A stretch of DNA of 45,212 nt, taken from Streptacidiphilus neutrinimicus. GTDB lineage: Bacteria; Actinomycetota; Actinomycetes; Streptomycetales; Streptomycetaceae. The notes under the pieces were generated by a model. The model saw nothing but the letters and a program-made list of their open reading frames with translations. It did not search any database and was not told where the DNA came from. The position numbers were made by a program, and so were the translations under genes. Below, piece after piece: positions 23,594-34,253 of this stretch. The DNA is taken from contig NZ_BBPO01000004.1 of assembly GCF_000787815.1 (NCBI RefSeq), positions 118,815 to 164,026 of the forward strand, read 5' to 3'. Numbering within the stretch: the first letter of the stretch is position 1; each line of letters opens with the position of its first letter.

Positions 23594-25945
23594 ATGACCG
23601 CTCCCGCCGCCGCCCCGGCCGAACGCCGCCGGGTGACCGTGCAGGGCGTGGTGCAGGGCGTCGGCTTCCGCCCCTACGTCTTCGGCCTCGCCAACGAGCT
23701 GCGCCTGACCGGCTACGTCACCAACACCGCCGAGGGCGTGATCGCCGAGGTCGAGGGCGCGGGTGGGGCGGTCGCCGCGTTCTGCGCGCGGCTCGCGCCC
23801 GAGGCGCCGCCGCTGGCGGTCGTGCAGTCGGTCAGCCATGAGCCGGTCGCGGTGCGCGGGGACGCCGCGTTCACCATCGAAGCCTCGCGGGAGGGCGGCG
23901 CGCGCCGCACGCTCGTCTCGCCCGACACCGCCACCTGCGACGCCTGCCTGGCCGAGCTGCGCGACCCGGACGACCCCCGCCACCGGCACCCGTTCGTCAC
24001 CTGCACGCACTGCGGGCCGCGGTTCACCATCGTCACCGGCCTGCCCTACGACCGCGCCAACACGACGATGGCGGGCTTCCCGATGTGCCCGCGCTGCGCC
24101 GGCGAGTACCAGGACCCGGCCGACCGGCGCTTCCACGCCCAGCCGGTGGCCTGCCACGCCTGCGGCCCCCGGTTGCGGCTGCTGGTGAATTCGCCCGGCG
24201 GTCCGGTGGAGCGCGAGGGGGAGCCCGTCGCCGCGGCACGGCGGTTGCTGGCGCAGGGCGCGATCGTCGCGGTCAAGGGGCTGGGCGGCTACCACCTCGC
24301 GTGCGATGCCGCCGACGCGCGGGCCGTCGCCGAGCTGCGACGGCGCAAGGCGCGCGGCGCCAAGCCGTTCGCGCTGATGGCCGCCGACCCGGACGAGATC
24401 GCGACGCTGGTCCGGATCGGACCGGAGGAGCGGGCGCTGCTGACCGGCGCCCGCCGGCCGATCGTGCTGCTGCGCCGCCGCCGTGACGCGGACGCTTCGG
24501 GAGCGCGGGCCCGCGCCCTGGTCGCGGACGCCGTCGCGCCCGGCAGCCCCGACCTCGGCGTGATGCTGCCCTACACGCCCGTGCACCACCTGCTGCTCGG
24601 CCTGCCCGGCGATCCCCCGGGGCCGCGTCTGCTGGTGATGACCAGCGGCAACCTGGGCGGTGAGCCGATCGTCACCGACGAGGCCGACGCGCTCGGGCGG
24701 CTCGCGCCGCTGGCCGACGCCTGGCTCACCCACGACCGCCCGATCCACGTGCCCTGCGACGACTCCGTGGTGCGCGTCGTCGACGGCGAGGAGCTGCTGG
24801 TACGCCGCTCACGCGGCTACGCGCCCTTCCCTGTCGCGCTGCCGTTCGCCGTCGCGCCGACCCTCGCCGTCGGCGGCGACCTGAAGAATGCCTTCTGCCT
24901 CGGACGCGACCGCCACGCCTGGCTCTCCGCGCACATCGGCGACATGGACGACCTCGCCACCGTCGCCGCGTTCGAGGGCGCGGAACGGCAGTTGGAGTCC
25001 ATCAGCGGTGTCGCGCCGGAGCGGCTCGCCGCCGACCTCCACCCCGGCTACCGCTCGGCCACCTGGGCACGCCGCAACGCGCAGGGGCGGCCGCTGCGCA
25101 CCGTGCAGCACCACCACGCCCACATCGCCTCCGTGCTGGCCGAGAACGGCTGGCAGGAGAGTGCGGGCCCGGTCCTCGGGGTCGCCTTCGACGGCACCGG
25201 CTACGGCGAGGACGGCACGGTGTGGGGCGGGGAGGTGCTGCTCGCGGACTACGACGGCTTCCGCCGCCTCGCCCACCTCGCCGAGGCGCCGCTGCCGGGC
25301 GGCGATGCCGCCGTCCACCGCCCCTACCGGATGGCGCTCGCCCACCTGTACGCCGCCGGGCTGCCGTGGACTCCCGGACTGCCGTGCGTCGAGGCCTGCG
25401 GCGAGGTCGAGCGCCGAGTGCTGGCTCGGCAGTTGGAGCGCGGTCTGAACTGCGTGCCGACCTCCAGCGCCGGGCGTCTCTTCGACGCCGTCTCGGCGCT
25501 GGCCGGGGTGTGCCAGGAGGCGCGGTACGAGGCGCAGGCCGCGATCGAGCTGGAGGCCGCCGCCTGCGCCTGGGACGGTCCCGTCACCGAGCCCTACCGG
25601 TTCGACCTGCGGCCCGTCCCCGACGCGCCGCTGCGGATCGACGCCGCCCCCGTGCTGCGGGCCGTCGTCGCCGACGTGACGACCGGCGTCGACGCGCGGC
25701 TGGTCGCGGCCCGGTTCCACGCGGGGTTGGCGGCCTCGGTCCGCGAGGTCTGCCGCCTGCTGCGCGAGCGGACCGGTGTCGGCGCCGTCGCGCTCAGCGG
25801 CGGCGTCTTCGCCAACGCGCTGCTGCTGACGGCCTCCCTGAACGGTCTGCGCGAGGACGGCTTCACCGTACTGCGGCACCGCCTGGTGCCGCCCAACGAC
25901 GGCGGACTGGCCCTCGGCCAGCTCGCCGTCGCGGCCCGACCCTGA
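23594..25945 (+). CDS. hypF: Carbamoyltransferase HypF
   Basis: 783 residues with all four HypF parts in order: acylphosphatase ([20 protein letters not shown]), paired zinc fingers (CDACLAEL with [16 protein letters not shown] with CHACGPRL), the YrdC-like domain ([28 protein letters not shown]) and the Kae1-like C-terminal domain ([44 protein letters not shown]). It makes the carbamoyl group that HypE turns into the cyanide ligands. It begins eight bases after hypB. Length is normal. Confidence 0.96.
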   Translation: MTAPAAAPAERRRVTVQGVVQGVGFRPYVFGLANELRLTGYVTNTAEGVIAEVEGAGGAVAAFCARLAPEAPPLAVVQSVSHEPVAVRGDAAFTIEASREGGARRTLVSPDTATCDACLAELRDPDDPRHRHPFVTCTHCGPRFTIVTGLPYDRANTTMAGFPMCPRCAGEYQDPADRRFHAQPVACHACGPRLRLLVNSPGGPVEREGEPVAAARRLLAQGAIVAVKGLGGYHLACDAADARAVAELRRRKARGAKPFALMAADPDEIATLVRIGPEERALLTGARRPIVLLRRRRDADASGARARALVADAVAPGSPDLGVMLPYTPVHHLLLGLPGDPPGPRLLVMTSGNLGGEPIVTDEADALGRLAPLADAWLTHDRPIHVPCDDSVVRVVDGEELLVRRSRGYAPFPVALPFAVAPTLAVGGDLKNAFCLGRDRHAWLSAHIGDMDDLATVAAFEGAERQLESISGVAPERLAADLHPGYRSATWARRNAQGRPLRTVQHHHAHIASVLAENGWQESAGPVLGVAFDGTGYGEDGTVWGGEVLLADYDGFRRLAHLAEAPLPGGDAAVHRPYRMALAHLYAAGLPWTPGLPCVEACGEVERRVLARQLERGLNCVPTSSAGRLFDAVSALAGVCQEARYEAQAAIELEAAACAWDGPVTEPYRFDLRPVPDAPLRIDAAPVLRAVVADVTTGVDARLVAARFHAGLAASVREVCRLLRERTGVGAVALSGGVFANALLLTASLNGLREDGFTVLRHRLVPPNDGGLALGQLAVAARP

Positions 25946-25981
25946 ACAGCCGGAAGCGACACGAAGCAAGGAGAACAGCCC

Positions 25982-26298
25982 ATGTGCCTGGCGGTGCCCG
26001 GCAAGGTCATGTCGATCGAGGAGAAGGAGGGGACCAGGATGGCCGTCGTCGATTTCGGCGGCGTCGTCAAGGACGTGTGCCTGGAGTACCTGCCGGACCT
26101 CCAGGTCGGCGAGTACACCATCGTCCACGTCGGCTTCGCGCTGCAGCGCCTGGACGAGGAGTCCGCGCGGCAGACGCTGGCCCTGTTCGAGGGACTCGGC
26201 CTGCTGGAGGAGGAGTTCGGCGACCAGTGGGAGCTCGCGGCCAAGGCCGCCGGAGCGGACGGGCCCGCCGAGGAGCCGCACGCGAAGGAGGCGCGGGC

Positions 26299-26302
<4 letters not shown>
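25982..26302 (+). CDS. hypC: Hydrogenase assembly chaperone HypC
   Basis: 106 residues. It starts [14 protein letters not shown], with the essential Cys2, and continues [20 protein letters not shown] and [20 protein letters not shown]. HypC carries the Fe(CN)2CO unit with HypD and chaperones the large subunit. The Ala/Glu-rich tail of ~25 residues is longer than in most HypC proteins. AAGGAGAAC lies before the ATG; the stop overlaps the hypD GTG. Confidence 0.95.
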
Positions 26303-27481
<1,179 letters not shown>

Positions 27482-27489
<8 letters not shown>

Positions 27490-28570
27490 CATCGTCGACA
27501 CCCTCGCGACCGGCGCCGAGCGCCCCGACTTCTCCGGCTTCAGCTGCCCCGCGCCGCTGCGCGGCGGCGAGCGGGTCGTCATGGGCCACGGCGGAGGCGG
27601 GATGCTCTCGGCCGAGCTGGTCCGCGACGTCTTCGCCCCCGCCTTCGGCGGCGAGCACCTGGCCCAGCTCGGCGACTCCGCCGTGCTGAGCCTCGGCGGG
27701 GCCCAAATCGCCTTCTCCACGGACACCTTCGTCGTGCGGCCACTGTTCTTCCCCGGCGGCAGCATCGGCGACCTGGCGGTCAACGGCACCGTCAACGACC
27801 TTGCCATGAGCGGCGCCGTGCCCGCCTACCTCGCCTGCGGCTTCGTGCTGGAGGAGGGCGTGGAGCTGGACACCGTGCACCGCGTCGCCCAGGCGCTCGG
27901 CGCGGCCGCGCGGCGCGCCGGGGTGGAGGTCGTCACCGGCGACACCAAGGTCGTCGAGTCCGGCCACGGCGACGGCGTCTACCTCAACACCTCCGGCGTC
28001 GGACTGATCGCCCCCGGCGTCGACATCCGCCCGCAGCGGGCGCGGCCCGGCGACGTCGTGATCGTCAGCGGCGCGCTGGGCGAGCACGGCGTCGCCGTGA
28101 TGAGCATGCGCGAGGGGCTGGAGTTCGGCGTCGAGATCGTCAGCGACTGCGCGCCGCTGGGCGATCTGGTCCGCGCGCTGCTCGCCGCCGTCCCCGACGT
28201 CCACGTGCTGCGCGACCCCACCCGCGGCGGGCTGGCCGCCGCGCTCAACGAGATCGCGGCGGCGGCCGGAGTCGGCGTCACCGTCGACGAGCGTGCCGTG
28301 CCGGTGCCCGCGGAGGTGGCCAACGCCTGCGCGATGCTCGGCCTGGACCCCTGGTACGTGGCCAACGAGGGCAAGCTGGTGGCCTTCGTGCCGCGCGAGC
28401 ACGCGGACGCGGCCCTGGCCGCGCTGCGCGCGCACCCGCTCGGCGCAGGGGCCGCCGTCATCGGCGAGTGCACCGACCAGCACCCGGGCATCGTCGTGGC
28501 CCGCACCGGGCTCGGCGGCACCCGTGTCGTCGACCTGCCGCTGGGAGAGCAGTTGCCGCGCATCTGCTGA
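27482..28570 (+). CDS. hypE: Carbamoyl dehydratase HypE
   Basis: 362 residues. The start is a TTG that overlaps the hypD end by eight bases and has AAGGAGG at the right distance. PurM-like motifs: [60 protein letters not shown] and [16 protein letters not shown]. The C-terminal PRIC ends in the essential Cys that accepts the carbamoyl group from HypF and forms thiocyanate. It is the last gene of the hydrogenase block. Confidence 0.95.
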
Positions 28571-28572
28571 GT

Positions 28573-28595
28573 CCCCGTCGCCTCCGGCGACGGGG
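28573..28595 (+). terminator. Perfect hairpin after hypE
   Basis: Ten-base arms CCCCGTCGCC and GGCGACGGGG with a three-base loop, three bases after the hypE stop. No T tract. It closes the 15-kb hydrogenase transcription block. Confidence 0.75.
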
Positions 28596-28725
28596 AGCAG
28601 GGGCCGCCGCTCCCCGTCGCGCGCACCGGCATGCCGTCGCACCGCAAGGCCGTGCGGAGGTTTGAACACCGGCGTGGTGGTCAGGCGCGCATCCGGAAAC
28701 AGGGACACCGGGCTCTCGATCGTAA

Positions 28726-28743
28726 GACCTCCTACGAGGGGTC
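28726..28743. promoter_or_regulatory. Imperfect palindrome upstream of GAF-ANTAR gene
   Basis: GACCTCCTACGAGGGGTC is an inverted repeat with one mismatched pair, ~28 bases before the start of the GAF-ANTAR regulator. It could be an operator; nothing identifies the binding protein. Confidence 0.3.
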
Positions 28744-28771
28744 GGACACCCGGGCGTCGAGGCGGTGACAG

Positions 28772-29482
28772 TTGGTGGATCTGACCCGAGTGGTCCAGAT
28801 CATGGGAAACGCGATCGCGGAGGAGGACGCGGACGCACTGCCCGGACGGCTGTGCCTCGCGCTCGACGAGGTGCTGGAGGGTGACGGCACGGTGCTGGTG
28901 TTGATGGCACACCTGTCCCACCACCGGGTGCTCGCCGCGAGCGACAAGCACACCGCCAGGCTGGGCGAGCTCGAGTTCTCCCTCGGCGAGGGGCCGGGAC
29001 TCGACGCCGTCGCACGCTCCGCGGCCGTCCTGGCGGGCGACCTGACCGGAGGCGACGGGGACCGCTGGCCGGCGCTGGCCGTCACGCTCGCCGGCTCAGG
29101 TCTGCCGGTCCGCGCCGTGTTCGCGTTCCCGCTCCAGCTGAGCGGCGTGAGCTTCGGCGTGCTGGAGGTCTCCCGGCACCGGCCCGGAGAGCTGGACGAG
29201 CGCGAGAGCGCCAACGGGCGCATCGCCGCCGATCTGGCCAGCGTCGCGCTGGCGCGCTCCTTCGAGGCCGCGGGGCAGCCCCTGGGCGCGCCGACCTGGC
29301 CGGAGGAGTCCGGCGTCGACGGGGTGGAGGTCGACCAGGCCGTCGGCATGGTCATGGCGCAGCTCCGCGCACCGGCCGACGTGGCGCTGTCGACCCTGCG
29401 CGCCCGCGCCTTCGCCGAGGGCCGCACCGTGGGCGAACTCGCCCTTGACGTGCTGGGACGGCGGGTGAGCTTCAAGCCGTGA
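28772..29482 (+). CDS. GAF-ANTAR transcription antitermination regulator
   Basis: 236 residues from a TTG (or the GTG one codon later). A GAF-like sensor occupies about residues 15-160 (VVQIMGNAIAEEDADALPGR, LEFSLGEGPGLDAVARSAAV, VRAVFAFPLQLSGVSFGVLE). A C-terminal ANTAR domain contains DQAVGMVMAQLRAPADVALS and ARAFAEGRTVGELALDVLGR. ANTAR proteins bind paired hexaloop RNA hairpins to prevent termination. The GAF ligand is unknown. It sits directly downstream of the hydrogenase block in tandem with a second, damaged GAF-ANTAR gene. Confidence 0.82.
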   Translation: MVDLTRVVQIMGNAIAEEDADALPGRLCLALDEVLEGDGTVLVLMAHLSHHRVLAASDKHTARLGELEFSLGEGPGLDAVARSAAVLAGDLTGGDGDRWPALAVTLAGSGLPVRAVFAFPLQLSGVSFGVLEVSRHRPGELDERESANGRIAADLASVALARSFEAAGQPLGAPTWPEESGVDGVEVDQAVGMVMAQLRAPADVALSTLRARAFAEGRTVGELALDVLGRRVSFKP

Positions 29483-29523
29483 GCGGAGAGAAGAGGGGTA
29501 CCGTTGGACTCGACTAGGGAGGT

Positions 29524-30249
29524 GTGGGCCGCTCCGAGCAGGTGAACCAGCCGAGCTGCGGAGACCCTGGTCAGCGCGTTCGATCTGGCCGAGACGCTCG
29601 AGCGCGTCCTCGCCTCCGGCATGGACGCCTGCGGAGCGGCCGGCGCCGGCATCGTGATCGAGGACGGGCACGGCAACCTGCGCGACATCGCCTACTCCGA
29701 CGACCGGGTCCGCCGTCTGGAGCGGCTCCAGGTGCAGACGGCCGAGGGGCCCTGCGTCGAGTGCGTCCAGCTCGGGCAGCCGGTGGTGGTCAAGGACCTG
29801 GTCGCCGTCTACGAGCGCTGGCCCCGGTTCGCCGAGGCGGCGACGGAGTCCGGCTTCCTGGCCGTCCGCGCCTTGCCGCTGCGGTTCTACGGGCGCACGG
29901 TCGGCGCGCTCAACCTGTTCAGCTACGACGGCGCCGACTGCGCCCCCGACCGGCTTCCGACGGCGCAGGCCTTCGCCGATCTGGCGATGGTGGCCATCGT
30001 GCAGCACTCGCGCGCCCACGAGAGCGCGGCCGTCCACATCACCCGCGCGCTCGCGGCCCGCTCCGCCATCGAGCAGGCCAAGGGCATGCTGGTGGAGGAC
30101 GGCCACCTGACCGTCGAGGAGGGGCTGGAGGCCTTGCGCATCCATGCCGCCCGCACCGGTGTCGGCATCAGCCGCCTGGCCGGCGGCTGGTGCGTGGCGA
30201 GGCCACCACGCGGGAGGTGCTGGGCGCGGGCAACCGCGAGCCCAGCTGA
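29524..30249 (+). pseudogene. GAF-ANTAR regulator with two compensating frameshifts
   Basis: The GAF core (LERLQVQTAEGPCVECVQLG) and ANTAR helices (SAIEQAKGMLVEDGHLTVEE) are in one frame, open from an ATG at 29621 to 30316. But residues normally present before it (LVSAFDLAETLERVLAS) lie in that frame without any start. The family-type beginning (GRSEQVN) and the family-type end (LVRGEATTREVLGAGNREPS, stop at 30249) lie together in a different frame. So one shift is needed near 29545 and an opposite one near 30182. It is either a sequencing artefact or a recently damaged gene. If expressed as the core frame, it would overlap the methyltransferase start. Confidence 0.62.
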
Positions 30250-30250
30250 G

Positions 30251-30266
30251 CTCCCCCTAGGGGGAG
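30251..30266. promoter_or_regulatory. Perfect 16-bp palindrome between ANTAR and methyltransferase genes
   Basis: CTCCCCCTAGGGGGAG begins two bases after the GAF-ANTAR stop and ends 39 bases before the methyltransferase ATG. With no loop it is more like an operator than a terminator; the binding factor is unknown. Confidence 0.4.
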
Positions 30267-30305
30267 GGCCGCCGCCGCGAAAACGTCTGCGCGTACAGTG
30301 GTGTG

Positions 30306-31100
30306 ATGGGCAGTGACACCTGGGCCGATCTTGCCGACCCGTTCGCCGACGGCGCGTACGCCACGGTGAAGGGGCGCGTGCGCACCTATGTGATGCACCA
30401 GCAGTTGCTGGAGCAGCTGCCGCCGCCCTCGGCCTCCGTGCTCGACGTCGGCGGCGGCGCGGGCCACCAGTCGTTCCCGCTGGCGCTGGCCGGCTACGAG
30501 GTGACGCTGCTCGACCCGTCCGCCGCGATGCTCGACAAGGCCAGGGAGCGGCTCGCGCGCCTTCCCGCCGAGGCGCGGGCGCGGGTGACGCTGGTGCAGG
30601 CCGACGGCGAGCGGGCCGAGGAGGCCGTGCACGGGAGGCGCTTCGACGCCGTGCTCTGCCACGGCGTGCTCGGCTACATGGAGGACCCGGCGCCGCTGGT
30701 GGAGCAGCTGTGCCGGTGCGCGGCCGACGGCGGCATCGTGTCGATCATGGCCGGCAACGCCCACGCGATGGCGGTGCGCCCGGCCCTGGAACAGCGCTGG
30801 GAGGACGCGCTGGCGTCCTTCGACGCCACCTCGGAGACGGGCGTGCTCGGCGTGCCGACGTGGCCCACCACGGTGGAGGAGATCAGCGCCCTGCTGCGCG
30901 GACGCGGCGTGGCGCCGGTGCGCTGGTACGGGGTGTGGCTGTTCGTCGACTGGCTCGACTTCGGCGGGACCGAGCTGGACCCGACCGACCAGAAGCAGGT
31001 GGAGGCCGCGGCGGCCGTCGAACTCGAGGCGAGCCGACGCGACCCCTACCGTGCCATGAGCCGGGTCTTCCACCTCGTGGGGCGCAAGCCGTCCGCCTGA
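30306..31100 (+). CDS. SAM-dependent methyltransferase
   Basis: 264 residues. The SAM-binding motif I is ASVLDVGGGAGHQSFPLALA, motif II VTLLDPSAAMLDKARERLA, and a later motif FDAVLCHGVLGYMEDPAPLV. The layout is that of class I methyltransferases of the SmtA/CmoM type, with a helical cap and a C-terminal extension (WYGVWLFVDWLDFGGTELDP). The substrate is unknown. A TACAGT hexamer at 30293 could serve as a -10 element, though it would leave almost no 5' leader. It converges with the phosphodiester glycosidase gene. Confidence 0.82.
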   Translation: MGSDTWADLADPFADGAYATVKGRVRTYVMHQQLLEQLPPPSASVLDVGGGAGHQSFPLALAGYEVTLLDPSAAMLDKARERLARLPAEARARVTLVQADGERAEEAVHGRRFDAVLCHGVLGYMEDPAPLVEQLCRCAADGGIVSIMAGNAHAMAVRPALEQRWEDALASFDATSETGVLGVPTWPTTVEEISALLRGRGVAPVRWYGVWLFVDWLDFGGTELDPTDQKQVEAAAAVELEASRRDPYRAMSRVFHLVGRKPSA

Positions 31101-31119
31101 GCCCGTCCGGCCGCGTGTG

Positions 31120-32379
31120 TCACTTGGCGTAGACCGCGACGAAGTCGCGGGTGGCCTGGGTGTAGTAGCGGTCCGCGGCCTCGCCGAAGTCGAGGATGTT
31201 GGTCGGCTTGGGGTTGGCCGGGTCGGCGCTCGCGTCGTAGCTCATGAAGGACGGCCACGCGCCGTTCATGTCGAGCGGCATCGCGCGCACCGCGCCCGCG
31301 TGCTGCATGAGCTCGGCCAGCGTGCGGGCCGACAGCGCCTGGCCGACCACCATGATGATGTCGCCGTTCGCGGTGACGCCGACGCCCGAGCGCTCGACGT
31401 ACTTCTTGCCCTGGTAGGCCCAGCCGTAGGCGTAGGGCACGTCGATGTTCGGGGCGAGGCGGCCGTTGTCGACCATCAGCTGCAGGCACTGGCGCACCCC
31501 GACCACGTCCGGCGTCATGGTGACGTCGTGTCCCCAGGTTCCGATGCGGATGGAGCCGTCCTTGTAGAAGACCTCGGAGGCGGCGCCGTCGCGCAGGGTT
31601 CCGTCGGTGCGCCCGTCGAGGTAGAAGCCGCCCTTGGAGGTGCCGTCGGTGATCCGGAAGCCGCCGTTCCAGGTGGCGATGAGGCCGGTGCGCTGTCCGA
31701 CGGGGATGGTCGGCGGGACGGCGAAGTCGCCGCCCGGCTCCCGGAACCCCGGGTGCAGGAAGAACTTGGCGTGGGAGGCGCTGATCCAGGCGACCGCGGC
31801 CTCGTAGGAGGAGTGCTCGGCGTCCGGGCGGACGTAGGTGCCCTGCACCAGCGGGAGGCCGTGAAAGGTGACCAGCGCGCGCCAGACGCCCTCGCCCGGC
31901 AGGCTCGGGCTGATGCTGGTCGGCATCGGGGCGCGCAGCGGCACGGCCCCTCCCCCCGGAGCCGCGCTCTGGGTCGCCTTCATCCGGGCGAGCTCGGCGG
32001 CCGAGAGCGAGCCGCCGACGCGCGGCGGGTTCAGCTCGTACTGCCAGTCCTCCAACTGGTTGATCACCAGGCCCAGGTGGTGGTCGCGGCCCCACTCGGC
32101 CAGCCGCGCCTCGACGCCGTCGCGGCCGGGGTAGGTCAGCGCCTGCCCGATCGACCAGCCCAGCCAGCTGACGCCGAGCAGGGTGGCGGCCAGCCCGCAG
32201 CGGGTGGTGATCTGACGGCGGCGGCGCTGGGCGGGCGTCAGGTCCCTGCGGTGCTTCCACGGCAGCAGCCGACGGCGGCGACGTCGGGGCGCGGCCGTGG
32301 CGCCGTCGGCTCGGGCGGCGCCGTCGGACGTGTCGGCACCGGTCGTCTCGCGGAGGACGTCCGCGTCGTGGTCGGTCAT
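31120..32379 (-). CDS. Membrane-anchored phosphodiester glycosidase-family protein
   Basis: 419 residues. A basic N-terminus (RRRRRRLLPWKHRRDLTP) and one membrane span (ITTRCGLAATLLGVSWLGWS) place the rest outside the cell. The catalytic-like C-terminal half matches the NAGPA/phosphodiester glycosidase family: GLIATWNGGFRITDGTSKGG, GVGVTANGDIIMVVGQALS and AVRAMPLDMNGAWPSFMSYD. Family members remove GlcNAc from phosphodiesters, and bacterial ones act on wall polymers. The next gene on this strand is a peptidoglycan amidase, which supports an envelope role. Confidence 0.82.
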   Translation of the reverse strand: MTDHDADVLRETTGADTSDGAARADGATAAPRRRRRRLLPWKHRRDLTPAQRRRRQITTRCGLAATLLGVSWLGWSIGQALTYPGRDGVEARLAEWGRDHHLGLVINQLEDWQYELNPPRVGGSLSAAELARMKATQSAAPGGGAVPLRAPMPTSISPSLPGEGVWRALVTFHGLPLVQGTYVRPDAEHSSYEAAVAWISASHAKFFLHPGFREPGGDFAVPPTIPVGQRTGLIATWNGGFRITDGTSKGGFYLDGRTDGTLRDGAASEVFYKDGSIRIGTWGHDVTMTPDVVGVRQCLQLMVDNGRLAPNIDVPYAYGWAYQGKKYVERSGVGVTANGDIIMVVGQALSARTLAELMQHAGAVRAMPLDMNGAWPSFMSYDASADPANPKPTNILDFGEAADRYYTQATRDFVAVYAK

Positions 32380-32503
32380 GGCGATTCCCTCAGGGCGTGC
32401 GCGAGCGGCGTGCGGATCATCGGATGATGTGTATGCATCACCGCGGCTCAGGCTCCGTCACGCGCGACGGGGGTGAATCACCCGCACGCGCGGGCCGATC
32501 CGC

Positions 32504-33328
32504 TCAACGGCCGGGCGTGGGCTTGGCCTGGAGTACCGGCGAGTCCTTCCCGAACACCGGGTGGACGCTGGACTGCTGGATCCGGGCGGCATCCTGGCGG
32601 ATCCCCGCGAGCGCGCCGTAGAGCGTCGAGCCGGGGCACAGGGTGCAGTCGGCGTCGGTGTGGCCGGAGAGCACCGCGAAGTTCGCCCGGCTGCCCACCT
32701 TGTAGCGGCTCTCGGAGTCGGTACAGGTCAGCGTCGTCGAGGAGAGGGCGTCGACGCCGTGCAGGCTCAGCTTCCAGGCGACCAGCGCCCCGATGGCCTT
32801 CAGCATGGCGGCGGTCGGCGTCGCGCCGTCGGTGAAGGTGCCGATCGCGGCGATGCCCGCGGTGTTGATGTTGAAGCCGCTGCAGTGGGCGCCGATCACG
32901 GGCCTGTCGACCCCGCCGTGGCGTCCCTCGTAGATCGTGCCGAAGCGGTCGACCAGGAAGTTGTAGCCGATGTCGTCCCAGCCGCGCCGGCCCGTCTGGT
33001 CGTCGTGGATGCTCCAGATGATGCTCGGCACCTCGCTGAGCGCGTACTCGTTGCCGCTGTCGGTGTGGTGCACGAAAACGGCCTTCACCGCCTGCGCGTA
33101 GCGCGGTGGGGGCAGCGGACGGGTGGGGGCGACGGTGTCCCAGTCGGCGCGGCGCACGATGGCGGGCTGGTCGGCGACCCAGTGCAGGTCCGCCGGTTGG
33201 GCCCAGGTGCGGGCGGGTGCGGTGTCCGGACCGGCCGCGGCGGAGGCGCGCGCCACCACCGCGGTGACGCCGGCGACCAGGGTGGCCTGCGCGGCCCGAC
33301 GAAGGATCAGACGCCGTTCGACGTGCAT
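32504..33328 (-). CDS. Secreted N-acetylmuramoyl-L-alanine amidase, PGRP type
   Basis: 274 residues. It has a twin-Arg-like signal (MHVERRLILRRAAQATLVAG followed by an Ala-rich stretch ending ARASAAA). The PGRP/amidase_2 domain has zinc ligands in VKAVFVHHTDSGNEY and LSGHTDADCTLCPGSTLYGA (His and Cys), with the catalytic Tyr in RGWDDIGYNFLVDRFGTIYE. It hydrolyses the bond between muramic acid and L-Ala in peptidoglycan outside the membrane. The domain is common in Streptomyces and is full length here. Confidence 0.9.
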   Translation of the reverse strand: MHVERRLILRRAAQATLVAGVTAVVARASAAAGPDTAPARTWAQPADLHWVADQPAIVRRADWDTVAPTRPLPPPRYAQAVKAVFVHHTDSGNEYALSEVPSIIWSIHDDQTGRRGWDDIGYNFLVDRFGTIYEGRHGGVDRPVIGAHCSGFNINTAGIAAIGTFTDGATPTAAMLKAIGALVAWKLSLHGVDALSSTTLTCTDSESRYKVGSRANFAVLSGHTDADCTLCPGSTLYGALAGIRQDAARIQQSSVHPVFGKDSPVLQAKPTPGR

Positions 33329-33377
33329 GGAAATGACGATAAGCAGATGATCGGCCTGCTCGCATCGGCGCGCACGG

Positions 33378-33992
33378 TCACCGGCGTGTCGTGTCCGCGC
33401 CCGCCATCCGACGTACCTTGCCCGTGCCGAGCGCGACGTAAGCCCGCGGCCGCATCGGATCCTCGGCGCCGCGCCGCGACAGCAGCGCCAGCTCGATCAC
33501 CCGCGCGGAGTACGCGCCGAGGCGGACGGCGCACTCGGCGGCCACCCGTCGCGGATCGCCGGTCCGGCCGAGGGACAGATGCGGGGTGAAGACCTCGAAG
33601 CGCCCGCGACAGCGTGGGAACCGCTCGGCCAGCTCCGCGTGCAGCGCCCGCCACCCGCCCGCGCCCGACGCAGCCGGGTCGAGCCAGATGGTGCTGGACC
33701 CGCGGTGCCGGAAGGTGCGGATCCCGGCGAGCCGGACCGGGAACGGAGCCACTCCGCCGAGCGCCTCGGCGACCAGGGGAGCGGCCAGCTCGAAGTCGGA
33801 CTCGGGCACGAACCCGAAGAGCACGTTGACGTGCGGCGGCCAGCGCCGGATCTGCGGGTCGTGTTCGCGGCGCACCGCCTGGACCGGCGGCCACAGCTCG
33901 TCGGGTGGGAGCCAGGCCAGGGCCGTCCGCGGCGTCGGCGCCACGTCGAGGACGCCTCCGGCCGGTGTGGGCCGGGCGTTCGGATCGGTCAT
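33378..33992 (-). CDS. 2'-5' RNA ligase/cyclic phosphodiesterase-like protein
   Basis: 204 residues of the 2H phosphoesterase fold. The two catalytic H-x-S/T-like motifs are [11 protein letters not shown] (the first, with Asn in place of Thr/Ser) and [13 protein letters not shown] (the second). [20 protein letters not shown] precedes the first. The first motif is degenerate compared with HxTx, as in several actinobacterial members. The natural substrate is unknown; the family cleaves 2',3'-cyclic phosphates or joins RNA ends. The start is the ATG; the site upstream is weak, and a GTG in the upstream frame is possible. Confidence 0.78.
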   Translation of the reverse strand: MTDPNARPTPAGGVLDVAPTPRTALAWLPPDELWPPVQAVRREHDPQIRRWPPHVNVLFGFVPESDFELAAPLVAEALGGVAPFPVRLAGIRTFRHRGSSTIWLDPAASGAGGWRALHAELAERFPRCRGRFEVFTPHLSLGRTGDPRRVAAECAVRLGAYSARVIELALLSRRGAEDPMRPRAYVALGTGKVRRMAGADTTRR

Positions 33993-34056
33993 CGGCCCGC
34001 CGTTCCCCGCGGCGGCTGCGGCGGCTCGCGGCGGTGGTGTCACGCGGCCGCGTGGT

Positions 34057-34170
34057 CCCGGGATGCCGGAGTACCCACGTTCCCGGCATCCCGGGTGAGG
34101 AGCCGCGAGGAAACCTGTCCATGCCCTCGCGACACGGGGCTCCGGCCGCTCAAAGCGGAGTCCCCGCAGA
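34057..34170 (-). other. Strongly structured leader or small-RNA candidate
   Basis: Three hairpins stand in a row on the minus strand. One has five-base arms at 34146-34158. One has seven-base arms CGCGAGG/CCTCGCG at 34104-34131, extended by GAGC/GCTC. The last is a perfect 13-base stem (34057-34069 with 34083-34095). A sigma-B-type promoter match lies just before the first. It could be a terminated small RNA, the leader of the RNA ligase-like gene, or a terminator of the redox operon upstream. No protein-coding gene fits here. Confidence 0.4.
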
Positions 34171-34176
34171 GGCCAC

Positions 34177-34201
34177 GTACCCACGCTGGCCTGCGCAAAT
34201 C
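34177..34201 (-). promoter_or_regulatory. SigB-type promoter match in front of structured region
   Basis: On the minus strand GATT, 15 bases, GGGTAC: a full consensus match about 185 bases before the RNA ligase-like gene and directly before the three hairpins. Chance occurrence is possible. Confidence 0.35.
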
Positions 34202-34253
34202 ATGTCGCTGTGCGTGGCGGACCGGGCCGCGAGGGTCACCTCGGCGACCTGGG

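Noticed and set aside
29496-29501. GGGTAC as a SigB promoter for the damaged GAF-ANTAR gene
   Set aside because: The -35 element reads CCGT rather than GNNT at the required spacing.
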